From a virus, in IMG/VR virus record IMGVR_UViG_3300027847_002103, positions 1 to 56,421 of that record: a stretch of DNA of 56,421 bases, one strand, 5' to 3'. The notes below the pieces were generated by a model, which was not told the DNA's origin, did no database searches, and saw only the letters and a program-made list of their open reading frames with translations. Shown piece by piece: positions 14,808-23,405 of the stretch (the stretch's first letter is position 1; the number at the start of each line of letters is the position of its first letter). A program made the position numbers and the translations under genes.

Positions 14808-16625
14808 CTATACAAAAAACCTCTCTGTTCTCCTACCCCACCACATACATTCACGAGCCCACTTTTCTAAATTACCATTATATACTTCGTAAGGGTCTTT
14901 CATCTTATTATACTGAGTATCAACTATTGAATGATTAAACCCATACTCATCTTTTAAATAATCTCCTATCTCTCCATAGAAACGGTCTTTTTCTTTAGCA
15001 ATATGTATAGCAGTTGCTTCTTCATATTCCCAATATATATTAGAGGCTCCCGGAACTTTACGCCCCCATGGAATTTCTCTATCAAATACCTTCTTTAGTA
15101 GTCTCATTGTTACTGTATATTCTCTATACAGTAATGACTTATCGTTTTCATTAAACCACTCGAATAATCCATTATAAAACTCTCTCATTGATATATTATG
15201 ATTATTCTTTAATTCTAATGCTAATATTCTAAGCCATCCTAAAAAATGTAGAGATATCATAAACCACTTCCATCCAGAGGCCTCTAAGTATTCATCAAAC
15301 GTCATATTACTAGAACCGACTACTACAGAATTAGTGTCTTTTAATAATTGGTCTGGAGGATGTTCATGGTGAAAAAATGCTGGTGATGTTTGTTTTATTA
15401 GTACATTATATTTCCTGCAATATTCAGGATCCCCAAATGGGGTTTGAGGAAGAGCCACCATTATATATATGCCGATGTAATTGTGATAATCTATATCATC
15501 AATCAATCTAAAGAGACCTTCTTTAAAGCTATGTAGTGATTCCTCTGGTAGTCCAAGAATAGTTTCTATGTAACATGGTACTCCTCTACTTTTTAAATAA
15601 TCTATCACCTCTTTTAGATTAGTATTCTCATTAGATCTTTCAATCGCTTTTAATGTATCATCATTCATCGATTGTAGAGCGATTGTAACACTTTTATTAA
15701 GGCCTACCTTCCATAAGTCTTCTGCTATATCAAATAGCCATGCCTTCTTATGCTTCGCCCACGTTATATTAAGTGTATCCGGATATCCAGTAGATTTTTT
15801 AGTATCAATCAGTAAATCAGATATAATCTTATGATCTTTGAACATGCCAAAATTATTATCAATAAGGTGTAAGTACTCTATCTTTTTATCAGCTATCCAA
15901 TCAATCTCTTTTATTAACTTATCATTGTCTTGTCTATGCACTTTGGTCCAGTGCCTATCACCTGTCTCACAAAAAGTACACATATATGGACAGCCGCGCG
16001 ATAATTCTACTAAGCCCTCCCATTCATATGGATAATCTTTAATTTCCAGGAGATCATCAAATAACCCATCTAAATATGGGCTTGGCAGTGTTTTGATGTC
16101 TTTTATTCTCTCTCTGTCTTCTCCATTTTGAAATAACGGCGTTGTAATACCCTTGACCATACTGAGGTCTTGCTCATGTAATAGCGCTTTAAGGATGTGT
16201 TTAAACCCTGTCTCGCCTTCATTATGTACTGCTACATCAATGAATGGTTTATCTTTTAAGAACTTTTTACATCTGTTGGGATGTGGTAAATTTAGCCCGC
16301 CGTATATAATTAAACAATTAGGATTTATCTTTTTTATTTCAGCACATAACCTATCACTCGCGTGCTCATTCCATACAAAATAAGAAGTAGCTATGATATC
16401 ACATTCGGCCAACTTTCTAGCCGTAGCTGAATAATCAAAATCGCCATCGAGTACATACACCCAGTCATTAACATCAAAAGAATAATTATCAGTAATCTCT
16501 TTATCAGTCCTGCAATAACTCCAAATACAACCTGTTGAGTATGGCAACTTAATCTGGTTGGAAAATATATGTGTTAATTCAACAAACGCGATGCGCTTAG
16601 AAGTCGTATTGTTCATTTTTACCAT
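14808..16625 (-). CDS. B12-binding-type radical SAM enzyme, 605 aa
   Basis: The N-terminal 180 residues look like a cobalamin-binding Rossmann domain (AFVELTHIFSNQIKLPYSTG, CLIIYGGLNLPHP, VAVHNEGETGFKHIL). The radical SAM core follows with the cluster motif RGCPYMCTFCETG (CxxxCxxC) and the later LIDNNFGM, MNDDTLKAIERSNENT and IYIMVALPQTPFG strands. A C-terminal domain of about 200 residues has an unknown role. B12 radical SAM enzymes typically methylate unactivated carbons or rearrange carbon skeletons in natural-product and cofactor pathways. The start may be ATG 16616 instead. It overlaps the amidinotransferase gene by about 29 bases. The DxHxxG B12 motif is not obvious, so B12 use is likely but unproven. 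Confidence 0.82.
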   Translation of the reverse strand: MVKMNNTTSKRIAFVELTHIFSNQIKLPYSTGCIWSYCRTDKEITDNYSFDVNDWVYVLDGDFDYSATARKLAECDIIATSYFVWNEHASDRLCAEIKKINPNCLIIYGGLNLPHPNRCKKFLKDKPFIDVAVHNEGETGFKHILKALLHEQDLSMVKGITTPLFQNGEDRERIKDIKTLPSPYLDGLFDDLLEIKDYPYEWEGLVELSRGCPYMCTFCETGDRHWTKVHRQDNDKLIKEIDWIADKKIEYLHLIDNNFGMFKDHKIISDLLIDTKKSTGYPDTLNITWAKHKKAWLFDIAEDLWKVGLNKSVTIALQSMNDDTLKAIERSNENTNLKEVIDYLKSRGVPCYIETILGLPEESLHSFKEGLFRLIDDIDYHNYIGIYIMVALPQTPFGDPEYCRKYNVLIKQTSPAFFHHEHPPDQLLKDTNSVVVGSSNMTFDEYLEASGWKWFMISLHFLGWLRILALELKNNHNISMREFYNGLFEWFNENDKSLLYREYTVTMRLLKKVFDREIPWGRKVPGASNIYWEYEEATAIHIAKEKDRFYGEIGDYLKDEYGFNHSIVDTQYNKMKDPYEVYNGNLEKWARECMWWGRRTERFFV

Positions 16626-17652
16626 CTCTATGTAAGTCCAATGTCACACAATGAAATCCTCCCCCTAATGTTTTAGCATGTCTTAGGCGCATAGGGATTG
16701 AATCAATATTATGTTTTTTTAATTCTTTAATTAAAGGTTTTTGATTTTCTTCTACAATAACTACTTTTTCATTAATACTTAAAATATTTAATCCTATCGC
16801 AGGTGATGCAATGGCAACACTAGCATCAGATGAGCCGCCGCTGCTTCTAATACCCTGATCTACTATATCTGTAAAGAATATCTTATCCCATTTTTTAAAT
16901 ATTTCAGGGTAATTGTCTTTACTACATCTATGCCCGTTTAATAATACAAGGCCCGGTCTTAGAGGTATTACTGTACTGTCAAAATGTGCTCCGGAATACT
17001 GATACGCTAAATGTACGTTATATTCTGGAAACATTGATTGAAGCCATTTACCTCCTTTTTTATTACCGCTGTTACTCACCTGATATAACAAATCTTTACC
17101 CAACCTTACAATATTTGCAGCATCAAAAAGAATTTCTTTATTCATTAATGTTGGTTTCGACAAGTCTTCAAAATTAAACGATTCATCTAATAATTGAGGT
17201 CTGGGAGCTGAAAACCATTTACCGGAACATTGGTTCAAAATGCGTCTATACGCGTGCATCTCGAAGTACCGGCTTCGCATTACATTGGGTGTTTCAATTA
17301 AACAATCATTTAGTATTAAAAATATATCACGCGGACAATAATTATACCATCCCTGCGTTATCCATTTCGAAGACATTACTCTTCTTTTGTGATTCGTTTT
17401 GTCTGGCCTATGAACTTTTATATCCATACTTACCAGAACCTTACAAAACAACTCTAAATCTTCATTGGTCTCTTCTATAACTTGTTTATCATACGATCCA
17501 ACTAGTGATTTAATTTTATCATCACTCAGATTCGCATACATGAAATTCTTCATGGATAAATCAAACGAAGGTATCCGAGCACCGGTGGCATCTCCCACTA
17601 CTACTTCTTTAAGAGGGTCCCACCCGTTACAGGATTGTATAATAGTTTCCAA
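16597..17652 (-). CDS. amidinotransferase (glycine amidinotransferase/StrB-like family)
   Basis: Transfers the amidino group of arginine to an amine, leaving ornithine. The 351-residue length fits the family (about 350-420). Signatures seen: WDPLKEVVVGDATGARIP at the start, DAANIVRLGKDLLYQVSNSG, YSGAHFDSTVIPLRPGLVLL with the catalytic His and nearby Asp, and GGFHCVTLDLHRDG with the nucleophile Cys335. Family members make guanidinoacetate and the guanidino groups of streptomycin-type aminocyclitols. In this phage the acceptor is unknown. Close linkage with a radical SAM enzyme, oxygenase and DegT-type aminotransferase suggests a guanidino-modified product. The upstream PhyH-like gene overlaps it by about 26 bases. 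Confidence 0.9.
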   Translation of the reverse strand: METIIQSCNGWDPLKEVVVGDATGARIPSFDLSMKNFMYANLSDDKIKSLVGSYDKQVIEETNEDLELFCKVLVSMDIKVHRPDKTNHKRRVMSSKWITQGWYNYCPRDIFLILNDCLIETPNVMRSRYFEMHAYRRILNQCSGKWFSAPRPQLLDESFNFEDLSKPTLMNKEILFDAANIVRLGKDLLYQVSNSGNKKGGKWLQSMFPEYNVHLAYQYSGAHFDSTVIPLRPGLVLLNGHRCSKDNYPEIFKKWDKIFFTDIVDQGIRSSGGSSDASVAIASPAIGLNILSINEKVVIVEENQKPLIKELKKHNIDSIPMRLRHAKTLGGGFHCVTLDLHRDGKNEQYDF

Positions 17653-18328
17653 TTTTAAATAATTCTTTTTGTGTTTGCCATTTGCCTCTCTTTCTTACTT
17701 TTACATCAGAAAGACTTTCATTATTATATTCACTCCAACCACATGCTTTGAAGTCCATAGAAACTCTAGTATTTTTAGATTTATTATGCACGTAGCCACC
17801 ATGCAACACTTGATCAAACACTACCATTTCTCCATGTTTAGGTGTTTGCATTACATCATCTACAAATATGCCGTTATCCTCATCCATATCTGTTAAAGGA
17901 ATTATAAAATTAGTTTCAAACTCTGGGTGATGAAAAGGAAAATCCATTTCATAATGTATATTAGCTTCTCTATCGTTTATTAGAGTTGTATCTTCATAAA
18001 ATTTCCAATCATATCCTGATGGGAATATTTTAATTGATGGTAATTGTTGTATTACCGTATTCTCACCAAACCAAGATTTCACTACATCTTTTTGAAACTC
18101 CCACCACATAAATCTAAACGCATAGGACTCATGCAATAATACTCTATAGAGTTTTTCAATCAATCCATATTGTGTATCTTCTTCAGGTAAATGTACTCCG
18201 CCTGCAGTATTATAAGTCACTGGTTTAATGTCATGATTCAAATGTATATCTTCAAGTCGACCTAAGCAGTCTTCAAACCATTTTCTAAAGTTATATTTCT
18301 CTATGTCATATTTGATTATCTCAATCAT
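17627..18328 (-). CDS. phytanoyl-CoA-dioxygenase-like 2OG/Fe(II) oxygenase, 233 aa
   Basis: ATG 18328 overlaps the stop of the SGNH gene (ATGATTGA), so I do not use an earlier ATG inside that gene. The metal-binding region reads NIHYEMDFPFHHPEF (first His at 125, acidic residue at 127 or 129), followed by TNFIIPLTDMDEDNG, PKHGEMVVFDQVLHGGYVHN with the distal His176, and NTRVSMDF with Arg188, the 2-oxoglutarate anchor. This is the phytanoyl-CoA dioxygenase-type arrangement. These enzymes often hydroxylate in natural-product pathways. Placement directly before the amidinotransferase suggests that the same pathway is involved. Substrate unknown. Confidence 0.78.
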   Translation of the reverse strand: MIEIIKYDIEKYNFRKWFEDCLGRLEDIHLNHDIKPVTYNTAGGVHLPEEDTQYGLIEKLYRVLLHESYAFRFMWWEFQKDVVKSWFGENTVIQQLPSIKIFPSGYDWKFYEDTTLINDREANIHYEMDFPFHHPEFETNFIIPLTDMDEDNGIFVDDVMQTPKHGEMVVFDQVLHGGYVHNKSKNTRVSMDFKACGWSEYNNESLSDVKVRKRGKWQTQKELFKIGNYYTIL

Positions 18329-19109
18329 ATACAAACTCGTCTTTATTATATGTGCCTTTATACACATTCTTTAAAAATTTAGGAATTTCCTTACCGTCTA
18401 CAAACCCAGCTATTTGTTTGTACATTACCTCATGATTGACATCTGTAAGGTGATTAACTCTAAAATGAAGATCATCGGATATTTTATGAATTAACCTTTC
18501 TTCTTCTACATATTCATTCCAAACAACTCTCTCTAATCCTTCATCATGGACGTGAAAATATTCATCATTTAATGAAGTTTTAATATAAGATTCTTCCATA
18601 CTTAAATGGTATATGAATATTTTACATTTTTGTATTCTTGAAGCTGTATATAATAATGATTCATATTTCCAATTACCATAGACAGTTTCATCGCGGAATG
18701 TATCTACAGCAAAGCGTGCCTTGTCTTTATTTATTTTTATCCATTTATCATATTCAGATTCTAATTCGATACCATCTCCTGCTTTGTCCGATGATTCTGA
18801 ATCCGTAATATTTCTTACTATCCTACCATTCCATTGGTGTATTTCGTCGCCGGCTTCTTCAATGTTAAAATATATTCTAGGAGCTCCTGACACAACAAAT
18901 ACAATTAAATCCTCATGAGTATAACTATGAAGACTCTCATAAAATTTTTTAAATGAATACATCGGCCCTGAACCGGATTTACCATAATTTACAGTTTCGG
19001 GCCACCTCTTTCTCAATAATCCATACCATGTAATTTCTTGCCACCTGGAGGGATCACTCCAACTAGGATCTGCAAAGCTATCACCATATATTGTTACTCT
19101 TTCAATCAT
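18321..19109 (-). CDS. SGNH/GDSL-type hydrolase-like protein 2
   Basis: Starts MIERVTIYGDSFADPSW, placing the nucleophile Ser in GDSF. Block II/III is at NYGKSGSGPMYSFKKFYESL and the late DDLHFRVNHLTDVNHEVMY supplies the Asp/His pair. At 262 aa it is a single domain. It is most similar to the copy immediately upstream (same GDSFAD/GDSYAD start, same GSGP segment), so the two are tandem duplicates. It ends in EFVYD, overlapping the next start. Proposed action: removal or transfer of acyl groups on glycan precursors, inferred from the fold only. Confidence 0.75.
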   Translation of the reverse strand: MIERVTIYGDSFADPSWSDPSRWQEITWYGLLRKRWPETVNYGKSGSGPMYSFKKFYESLHSYTHEDLIVFVVSGAPRIYFNIEEAGDEIHQWNGRIVRNITDSESSDKAGDGIELESEYDKWIKINKDKARFAVDTFRDETVYGNWKYESLLYTASRIQKCKIFIYHLSMEESYIKTSLNDEYFHVHDEGLERVVWNEYVEEERLIHKISDDLHFRVNHLTDVNHEVMYKQIAGFVDGKEIPKFLKNVYKGTYNKDEFVYD

Positions 19110-19872
19110 ATATAAATCTGTCTGTTGGTTGATCTGGTTCTTCTAACAGATTTTGTTTAAATTCTGGTATCGTTCGAATACCTTGAACAAAATTATTAAT
19201 AATATTATACATTATTTTATGATTCTCTTCAGACAAATGATTATTTCTTTTATTGTCTTCATAAAAAGGTTCGCCTGGATTTTTATATTCATTTCTAGAT
19301 ATATCTTGTAAAGCCATAGGATTTATATAAAATAATTCATCATTAAGGCTATCTTTTATATACGAATCATCATAGTTTAAAAAGAATATACAAATTTTAC
19401 ATTTATGTATTCTGGATATTGTATAGAGAAATGATTCATTCTTTTTATTACTGTTTATTACTTCTCTTTCAAATGTCTTCATCGTATAAGACATATGATC
19501 TTTATGAGATTGATGAAAAGATGGATCAAAGACATCATTGCATTTCATTTTTTGATTTTTAAAATCCCAATAAGATTCATGAACTAACATAATATCATTG
19601 TGTTCATAGGTTCTATACTCTTTGGGAAGATGATATTGAATTCTTTCTTCTCCAGATAAAATCCATATGACTAAATCTTCTTTATCAAATTGTTTATATC
19701 GTCTATAAAACTCTTTCATACTATAATGAGGCCCAGTACCGGCCTTAGCGAAGTTATTATACTCGAGTTGTTTAGCTAACGTTTCATACCAAGTCTCATG
19801 CACATATCTTTCTTTTCCCCAATGTGGATCAGCATAGCTATCACCAAATATCCATACTCTTTTAATCGTCAT
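19102..19872 (-). CDS. SGNH/GDSL-type hydrolase-like protein 3
   Basis: Starts MTIKRVWIFGDSYADPHWG, then NNFAKAGTGPHYSMKEFYRR as block II/III and RNNHLSEENHKIMYNIINNF for the C-terminal His. The 256-residue protein aligns with copy 2 along its length. It ends RFIYD, and the TATATGATTGA at its end also contains the start of copy 2. Its first codons overlap the aminotransferase-like gene by about 11 bases. Function inferred as for the other copies. Confidence 0.75.
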   Translation of the reverse strand: MTIKRVWIFGDSYADPHWGKERYVHETWYETLAKQLEYNNFAKAGTGPHYSMKEFYRRYKQFDKEDLVIWILSGEERIQYHLPKEYRTYEHNDIMLVHESYWDFKNQKMKCNDVFDPSFHQSHKDHMSYTMKTFEREVINSNKKNESFLYTISRIHKCKICIFFLNYDDSYIKDSLNDELFYINPMALQDISRNEYKNPGEPFYEDNKRNNHLSEENHKIMYNIINNFVQGIRTIPEFKQNLLEEPDQPTDRFIYD

Positions 19873-20476
19873 ACCAATCTAAATTACTAATATCTTTATA
19901 ATGATTATTATCAGCTATATCCTCATTCACTGGAAGAGTTAAATCAAACATTGATGTTCCAAAATCTGCAGTTTCCGGGGACATATACATATTATATCCA
20001 GACACCATAAGTGGATCATCTACATATTTTACATCTTTATTTCTGCCCATATAAATCATTGGTCGAGCCCACTTAACAAAATCTTTATCATCGGTTAATA
20101 TCATACCTCCTCTAACTGTGGATAATATTTTTCTGTGATGAAAACTAAGACAATAATAAGTATTTGGAAAATACATATCTTCAGTAAATCGACATGCTGA
20201 ATCAACAATATTCAATGGTTCTATCGGATAATATCCTTTCCATTTAAAATCTTTAAACTTTAATTTATATCCAGCGTGTCGAAGTGATTGCGCGACACTT
20301 ATATATGTTTGTTTAGGTAATTCAGCTATATTGTTATATGTTTCAAATGGCTTAATTTTTTTATTCCACAACGCCGCTATAAAAATTGCATTAGTACAAC
20401 TATCCATAGCTATTGCATATTTAGAACCAGCATAATCAGCAATGGTTTTTTCAAATTTTTCTACTTTGTTCCACAT
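19862..20476 (-). CDS. short DegT/DnrJ/EryC1/StrS-type aminotransferase-like protein
   Basis: The family converts keto-sugars to amino-sugars using pyridoxal phosphate. Seen here: FEKTIADYAGSKYAIAMDSC (family N-terminus), SVAQSLRHAGYKLKF, the cofactor Asp in NIVDSA (D92) and the lysine motif SFHHRKILSTVRGGMILTDD with K116. The protein is only 204 aa, whereas family members are about 360-400. Everything after the lysine domain is replaced by a short tail (VKYVDDPLMVSGYNMYMSPE...), so the C-terminal dimer domain is largely missing. The reading frame is closed normally by the next gene, so the shortness seems real, not a frameshift. Activity as a transaminase is uncertain. Confidence 0.8.
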   Translation of the reverse strand: MWNKVEKFEKTIADYAGSKYAIAMDSCTNAIFIAALWNKKIKPFETYNNIAELPKQTYISVAQSLRHAGYKLKFKDFKWKGYYPIEPLNIVDSACRFTEDMYFPNTYYCLSFHHRKILSTVRGGMILTDDKDFVKWARPMIYMGRNKDVKYVDDPLMVSGYNMYMSPETADFGTSMFDLTLPVNEDIADNNHYKDISNLDWYDD

Positions 20477-21350
20477 TAAATATTTTACAATAATGGTTAA
20501 AATTAAATTCTATTTTATCTTTAACTGTTTTGATCTTCTCTGCAAATATATCAGGATCCATTTGCATATAAGGTTCTATTGAATCGTATAATCCACTTAA
20601 ACGTCTCTGGTCCTGATAATAAATTAAATCGAAATTATAATCAAATAATTCATCATATAACTCAAAACCAAAATCTTTTAACTTAGCGTGAATTCCCCGA
20701 CCACCCCAAACTAAGAAAGGTTTTTGAAATACTATAGGTTTCCATGTTTTTTCTGTAATAAAAAGAGTCTCGATGGTTGATTCTAATACTAAATCACAAT
20801 TAGATTGATAATATTCAAGGGGCACTAATTCTTGAAATCCCCGATGATCTGATTCTATCTCTGTAAGTTTTACTATATCAAGATTAGAAAACCCGTTTTT
20901 ACCCTTATATTCTTTTAATGATGTATCCGGATCCCATTTATAATCTGTTTCATTAACTTTAGAATAAGGATTATTAGAATATATAAAATATTTATTAGTA
21001 TATAATTTATCTAATAATTCATACTTGTGTTCTCTGGGGGCAGAGCATAAGCTAATAAAATTATATTTTACAGGACCGTGAAGTACTGGACGATTATAAT
21101 ATATGTCTCTACTGCGTTGACTAATTTCTGTTAGGAAAGAATAAGGATCATAAACTATTTTAAGTTTATCATTCTTTAGATTACCATCAGCAGTGTGATA
21201 CGTTACTTCATTAGGCAAGTCTTCTAAAAACTTAATAATATCTTCTCTAAACACCTCCCATACATCATAGACCTCTATGGGGCCTTCAACGTTTAATAAG
21301 GGTGTTAGATCTGGATTATTAACTGTTGGTGGGTTAATATAAAATTTCAT
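20451..21350 (-). CDS. glycosyltransferase-like island paralogue 5 (299 aa)
   Basis: Carries the island signature ITEKTWKPIVFQKPFLVWGG, followed by KLKDFGFELYDELFDYNFDL. The N-terminal half has NFISLCSAPREHKYELLDKL, comparable to VSLNCTRKPHRIDLL in paralogue 2, and KYFIYSNNPYSKV. It therefore groups with paralogue 2 and not with 1, 3 and 4. It is flanked by an SGNH gene upstream (ATGA overlap) and the aminotransferase-like gene downstream (26-base overlap). Presumed glycan biosynthesis; not proven. Confidence 0.6.
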   Translation of the reverse strand: MKFYINPPTVNNPDLTPLLNVEGPIEVYDVWEVFREDIIKFLEDLPNEVTYHTADGNLKNDKLKIVYDPYSFLTEISQRSRDIYYNRPVLHGPVKYNFISLCSAPREHKYELLDKLYTNKYFIYSNNPYSKVNETDYKWDPDTSLKEYKGKNGFSNLDIVKLTEIESDHRGFQELVPLEYYQSNCDLVLESTIETLFITEKTWKPIVFQKPFLVWGGRGIHAKLKDFGFELYDELFDYNFDLIYYQDQRRLSGLYDSIEPYMQMDPDIFAEKIKTVKDKIEFNFNHYCKIFNVEQSRKI

Positions 21351-22201
21351 TCATATATAAAGTCTACTAACTTATTTGGATCCGGATCATGTCGATTTTC
21401 ACCGGCTTCTACATCACGAATAAAGTGTTCGTGAAACTTGGTAGGCAAATCTGTTTTATTAAAATGGTTTGTTATTATATTACTTAACACTGTATGATTA
21501 CGATGTGTAAAATGATTAATCATACCGGCATGGTGAATATTTTCATCTGACCATTCTTTTTTTGAATGATCAAATAAGGGAAATGAATAAAAATGAAATA
21601 AATTATCATTAAGACTTGTAAAATCAAATAACTCTTCTTTGTGTACTCTACTAAAAGGATTAGGAGTCATTCCCCATACACGAAAAACTATCATTGGCCA
21701 ATTGTTCAACTTAGATAGTGCATGAAGATATGAAACATTCTTTAAGTTTTGATGATCAAATTCATCCCACATACTTTCATAAAGAGATGTTATACTAAAT
21801 TCCTCTTCTGGTGTATAATAATATTCAGCAAGTTCCGGATTTCCTTCACGTTTAGCCATCCAATCTTGATATGCTGAAGATGGGTCTATACCACCTTTCC
21901 GGTTTCTTTTATCACTAGGGTTTTTTGTACTATCTGTAGTTCCTTCTAGCCAAGTCCAAGGAATTCTATATGTACTAGATAATACAAATACGAACTTAGG
22001 ATTTAATCCAAAACATTCTTGCTCATAATGCCGATGAAATTTTGCTAATGTCTCAGCAGGTCCTTCACCACACTTTCCATGATTATCATGTTCTTCATCT
22101 AGATTTTTAGAAAGCATTTGATACCAACGTTCATGGTCGCGCATTCCTAATTTTTCTGCTCGTTCATTTTCTACAAAACTATCACCATACAAATATATCA
22201 T
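21347..22201 (-). CDS. SGNH/GDSL-type hydrolase-like protein 4
   Basis: Starts MIYLYGDSFVENERAEK at ATG 22201, which overlaps the stop of the 49 aa gene (ATGA); a longer in-frame ATG would run through that gene. Block II/III is DNHGKCGEGPAETLAKFHRH, and the late INHFTHRNHTVLSNIITNHF provides the His. At 284 aa it is the longest of the four copies, with extra sequence around residues 95-130. It ends VDFIYE, and the stop overlaps the next start. Function as a carbohydrate esterase or acyltransferase is inferred from the fold. Confidence 0.75.
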   Translation of the reverse strand: MIYLYGDSFVENERAEKLGMRDHERWYQMLSKNLDEEHDNHGKCGEGPAETLAKFHRHYEQECFGLNPKFVFVLSSTYRIPWTWLEGTTDSTKNPSDKRNRKGGIDPSSAYQDWMAKREGNPELAEYYYTPEEEFSITSLYESMWDEFDHQNLKNVSYLHALSKLNNWPMIVFRVWGMTPNPFSRVHKEELFDFTSLNDNLFHFYSFPLFDHSKKEWSDENIHHAGMINHFTHRNHTVLSNIITNHFNKTDLPTKFHEHFIRDVEAGENRHDPDPNKLVDFIYE

Positions 22202-22347
22202 TTTCCCTGACCGCGGTATTTTTTCCAACACTTACGTTTATGTTTGTTCTTCGGTTTGGTATATTTTGACTTTCCAATGGAAGTTCGTTTCGGCGTTACT
22301 TTAATCTTTTTCGTTTGTGTTAATCCGTATGCTGTTCTTTTAGCCAT
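22198..22347 (-). CDS. small strongly basic protein, 49 aa
   Basis: ATG at 22347 and TGA overlapping the next ATG (ATGA). About a third of residues are Lys or Arg (for example MAKRTAYGLTQTKKIKVTPK at the start and KPKNKHKRKCWKKYRGQGK at the end), with no acidic residue at all. Such small basic proteins bind nucleic acid in many phages, and similar KRTSIGKS-type sequences seem familiar from marine T4-like phages. Function unknown. It is placed between two island genes with coupled translation. Confidence 0.65.
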   Translation of the reverse strand: MAKRTAYGLTQTKKIKVTPKRTSIGKSKYTKPKNKHKRKCWKKYRGQGK

Positions 22348-22350
22348 TTG

Positions 22351-22593
22351 TTAATCGTTTTCTATCTGTTGAATTGTATCGGGATAAGGCCAGGAATGCT
22401 TTTCAACTTCAATCTTGGACTTTGCTTCTTTCTTTTCCCTATGGGCCATCAAATCAAGAATGTCTTGTCCTAACTCGGTAAGATCACTATTGGTTAGATA
22501 AGGGAGAAAGCTATTAATAACGCGTGCCATATTCTGGTGCGAATATAACATTTCTTTTTTGTTAATGTATATTTGAATATTTTCTTCACTCAT
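22351..22593 (-). CDS. hypothetical protein, 80 aa
   Basis: ATG 22593 (MSEENIQIYINKKEML) overlaps the stop of the upstream oxygenase gene by eight bases; an earlier in-frame ATG lies inside that gene. The product is helical, with MARVINSFLPYLTNSDLTEL and a charged tail (AHREKKEAKSKIEVEKH). No family recognised. Confidence 0.6.
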   Translation of the reverse strand: MSEENIQIYINKKEMLYSHQNMARVINSFLPYLTNSDLTELGQDILDLMAHREKKEAKSKIEVEKHSWPYPDTIQQIEND

Positions 22594-23212
22594 AGGAATT
22601 TGATGACATCTTCTCTTGAATATTATAAGCCTTTTTGCCATCATAATAATATAAAGATTGATGAGGAGACTCTGTGGGGGTACTGTTACTTTGATAATAA
22701 AATTGTCTTATGGCGTATCTAGTGCCGCTTGTTATTTCTGTTACACTATGTGGAGCCGAGTCATTATTTTTAAACAATACTGACGTATTATGATTCGGCA
22801 CATGACTCCACATAATATTTTTTCTTTCTTTATCCCAGAGACGAAATTCACCTCCTTTACAGTCCCCAAGATAAATCATTAAACTGAATGCTCTGTTTAA
22901 TTTTACTCTATTATTCCAATTAAAATCTATATGAGGATCGAGTTTACATCCTTTAGTCATTTTGGATATACCCTCGCCGACGCCTAATGGATCAAATAAC
23001 AATCCTTCTAGGCCTGTTTCCTCTTCTAAATTTTTAATTGTGCGTTGTGAATGAAGTTGATTATACACTTCTCTAAGAACAGTATGCTCCTCCCAATCAT
23101 AATATTCATACATCAAACTATTATTTCTCTCAAAAGTTTTCCAATCTTCAATTCCTTCAAGAGTTTTAAGACAGTTTGTTGCCAACTTTTTATCAAGAAA
23201 CCAAGACTTCAT
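22586..23212 (-). CDS. prolyl-4-hydroxylase-like 2OG/Fe(II) oxygenase, 208 aa
   Basis: The beta-helix core is clear: LDPHIDFNW gives H94 and D96, GGEFRLWDKE is the typical following strand, SAPHSVTEI gives the distal H155 and GTRYAIRQF gives R165, the 2-oxoglutarate anchor. The length matches phage prolyl-4-hydroxylase-like proteins, which are common in T4-like marine phages. It hydroxylates a protein or small molecule; target unknown. It is the first oxygenase of the island and overlaps genes on both sides. Confidence 0.85.
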   Translation of the reverse strand: MKSWFLDKKLATNCLKTLEGIEDWKTFERNNSLMYEYYDWEEHTVLREVYNQLHSQRTIKNLEEETGLEGLLFDPLGVGEGISKMTKGCKLDPHIDFNWNNRVKLNRAFSLMIYLGDCKGGEFRLWDKERKNIMWSHVPNHNTSVLFKNNDSAPHSVTEITSGTRYAIRQFYYQSNSTPTESPHQSLYYYDGKKAYNIQEKMSSNSYE

Positions 23213-23405
23213 TGTGTTCCATAAGATTGGTTAATAAAGCGGATGAAACAAATTCTGCTTCGTCTCTATCCACTACTACAAAATCTCCGTCCTCATCTAA
23301 AACTACAAAATTACCAGAATCTTTAAATATTCTAATTTGATATTGTTTAGATTGAGCAAGAAAATCGGTATGGGCTTCCATTTCAGGATGTTTCGATATG
23401 TTCAT
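23193..23405 (-). CDS. small hypothetical protein, 70 aa
   Basis: I start at ATG 23405 (MNISKHPEMEAHTD), which has GAAGGG close upstream; ATG 23432 is an alternative giving 79 aa. The product alternates beta-like segments (YQIRIFKDSGNFVVLDEDGD) and ends with a helix, and is acidic. It overlaps both the upstream 55 aa gene and the downstream oxygenase gene. No known family. Confidence 0.55.
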   Translation of the reverse strand: MNISKHPEMEAHTDFLAQSKQYQIRIFKDSGNFVVLDEDGDFVVVDRDEAEFVSSALLTNLMEHNEVLVS

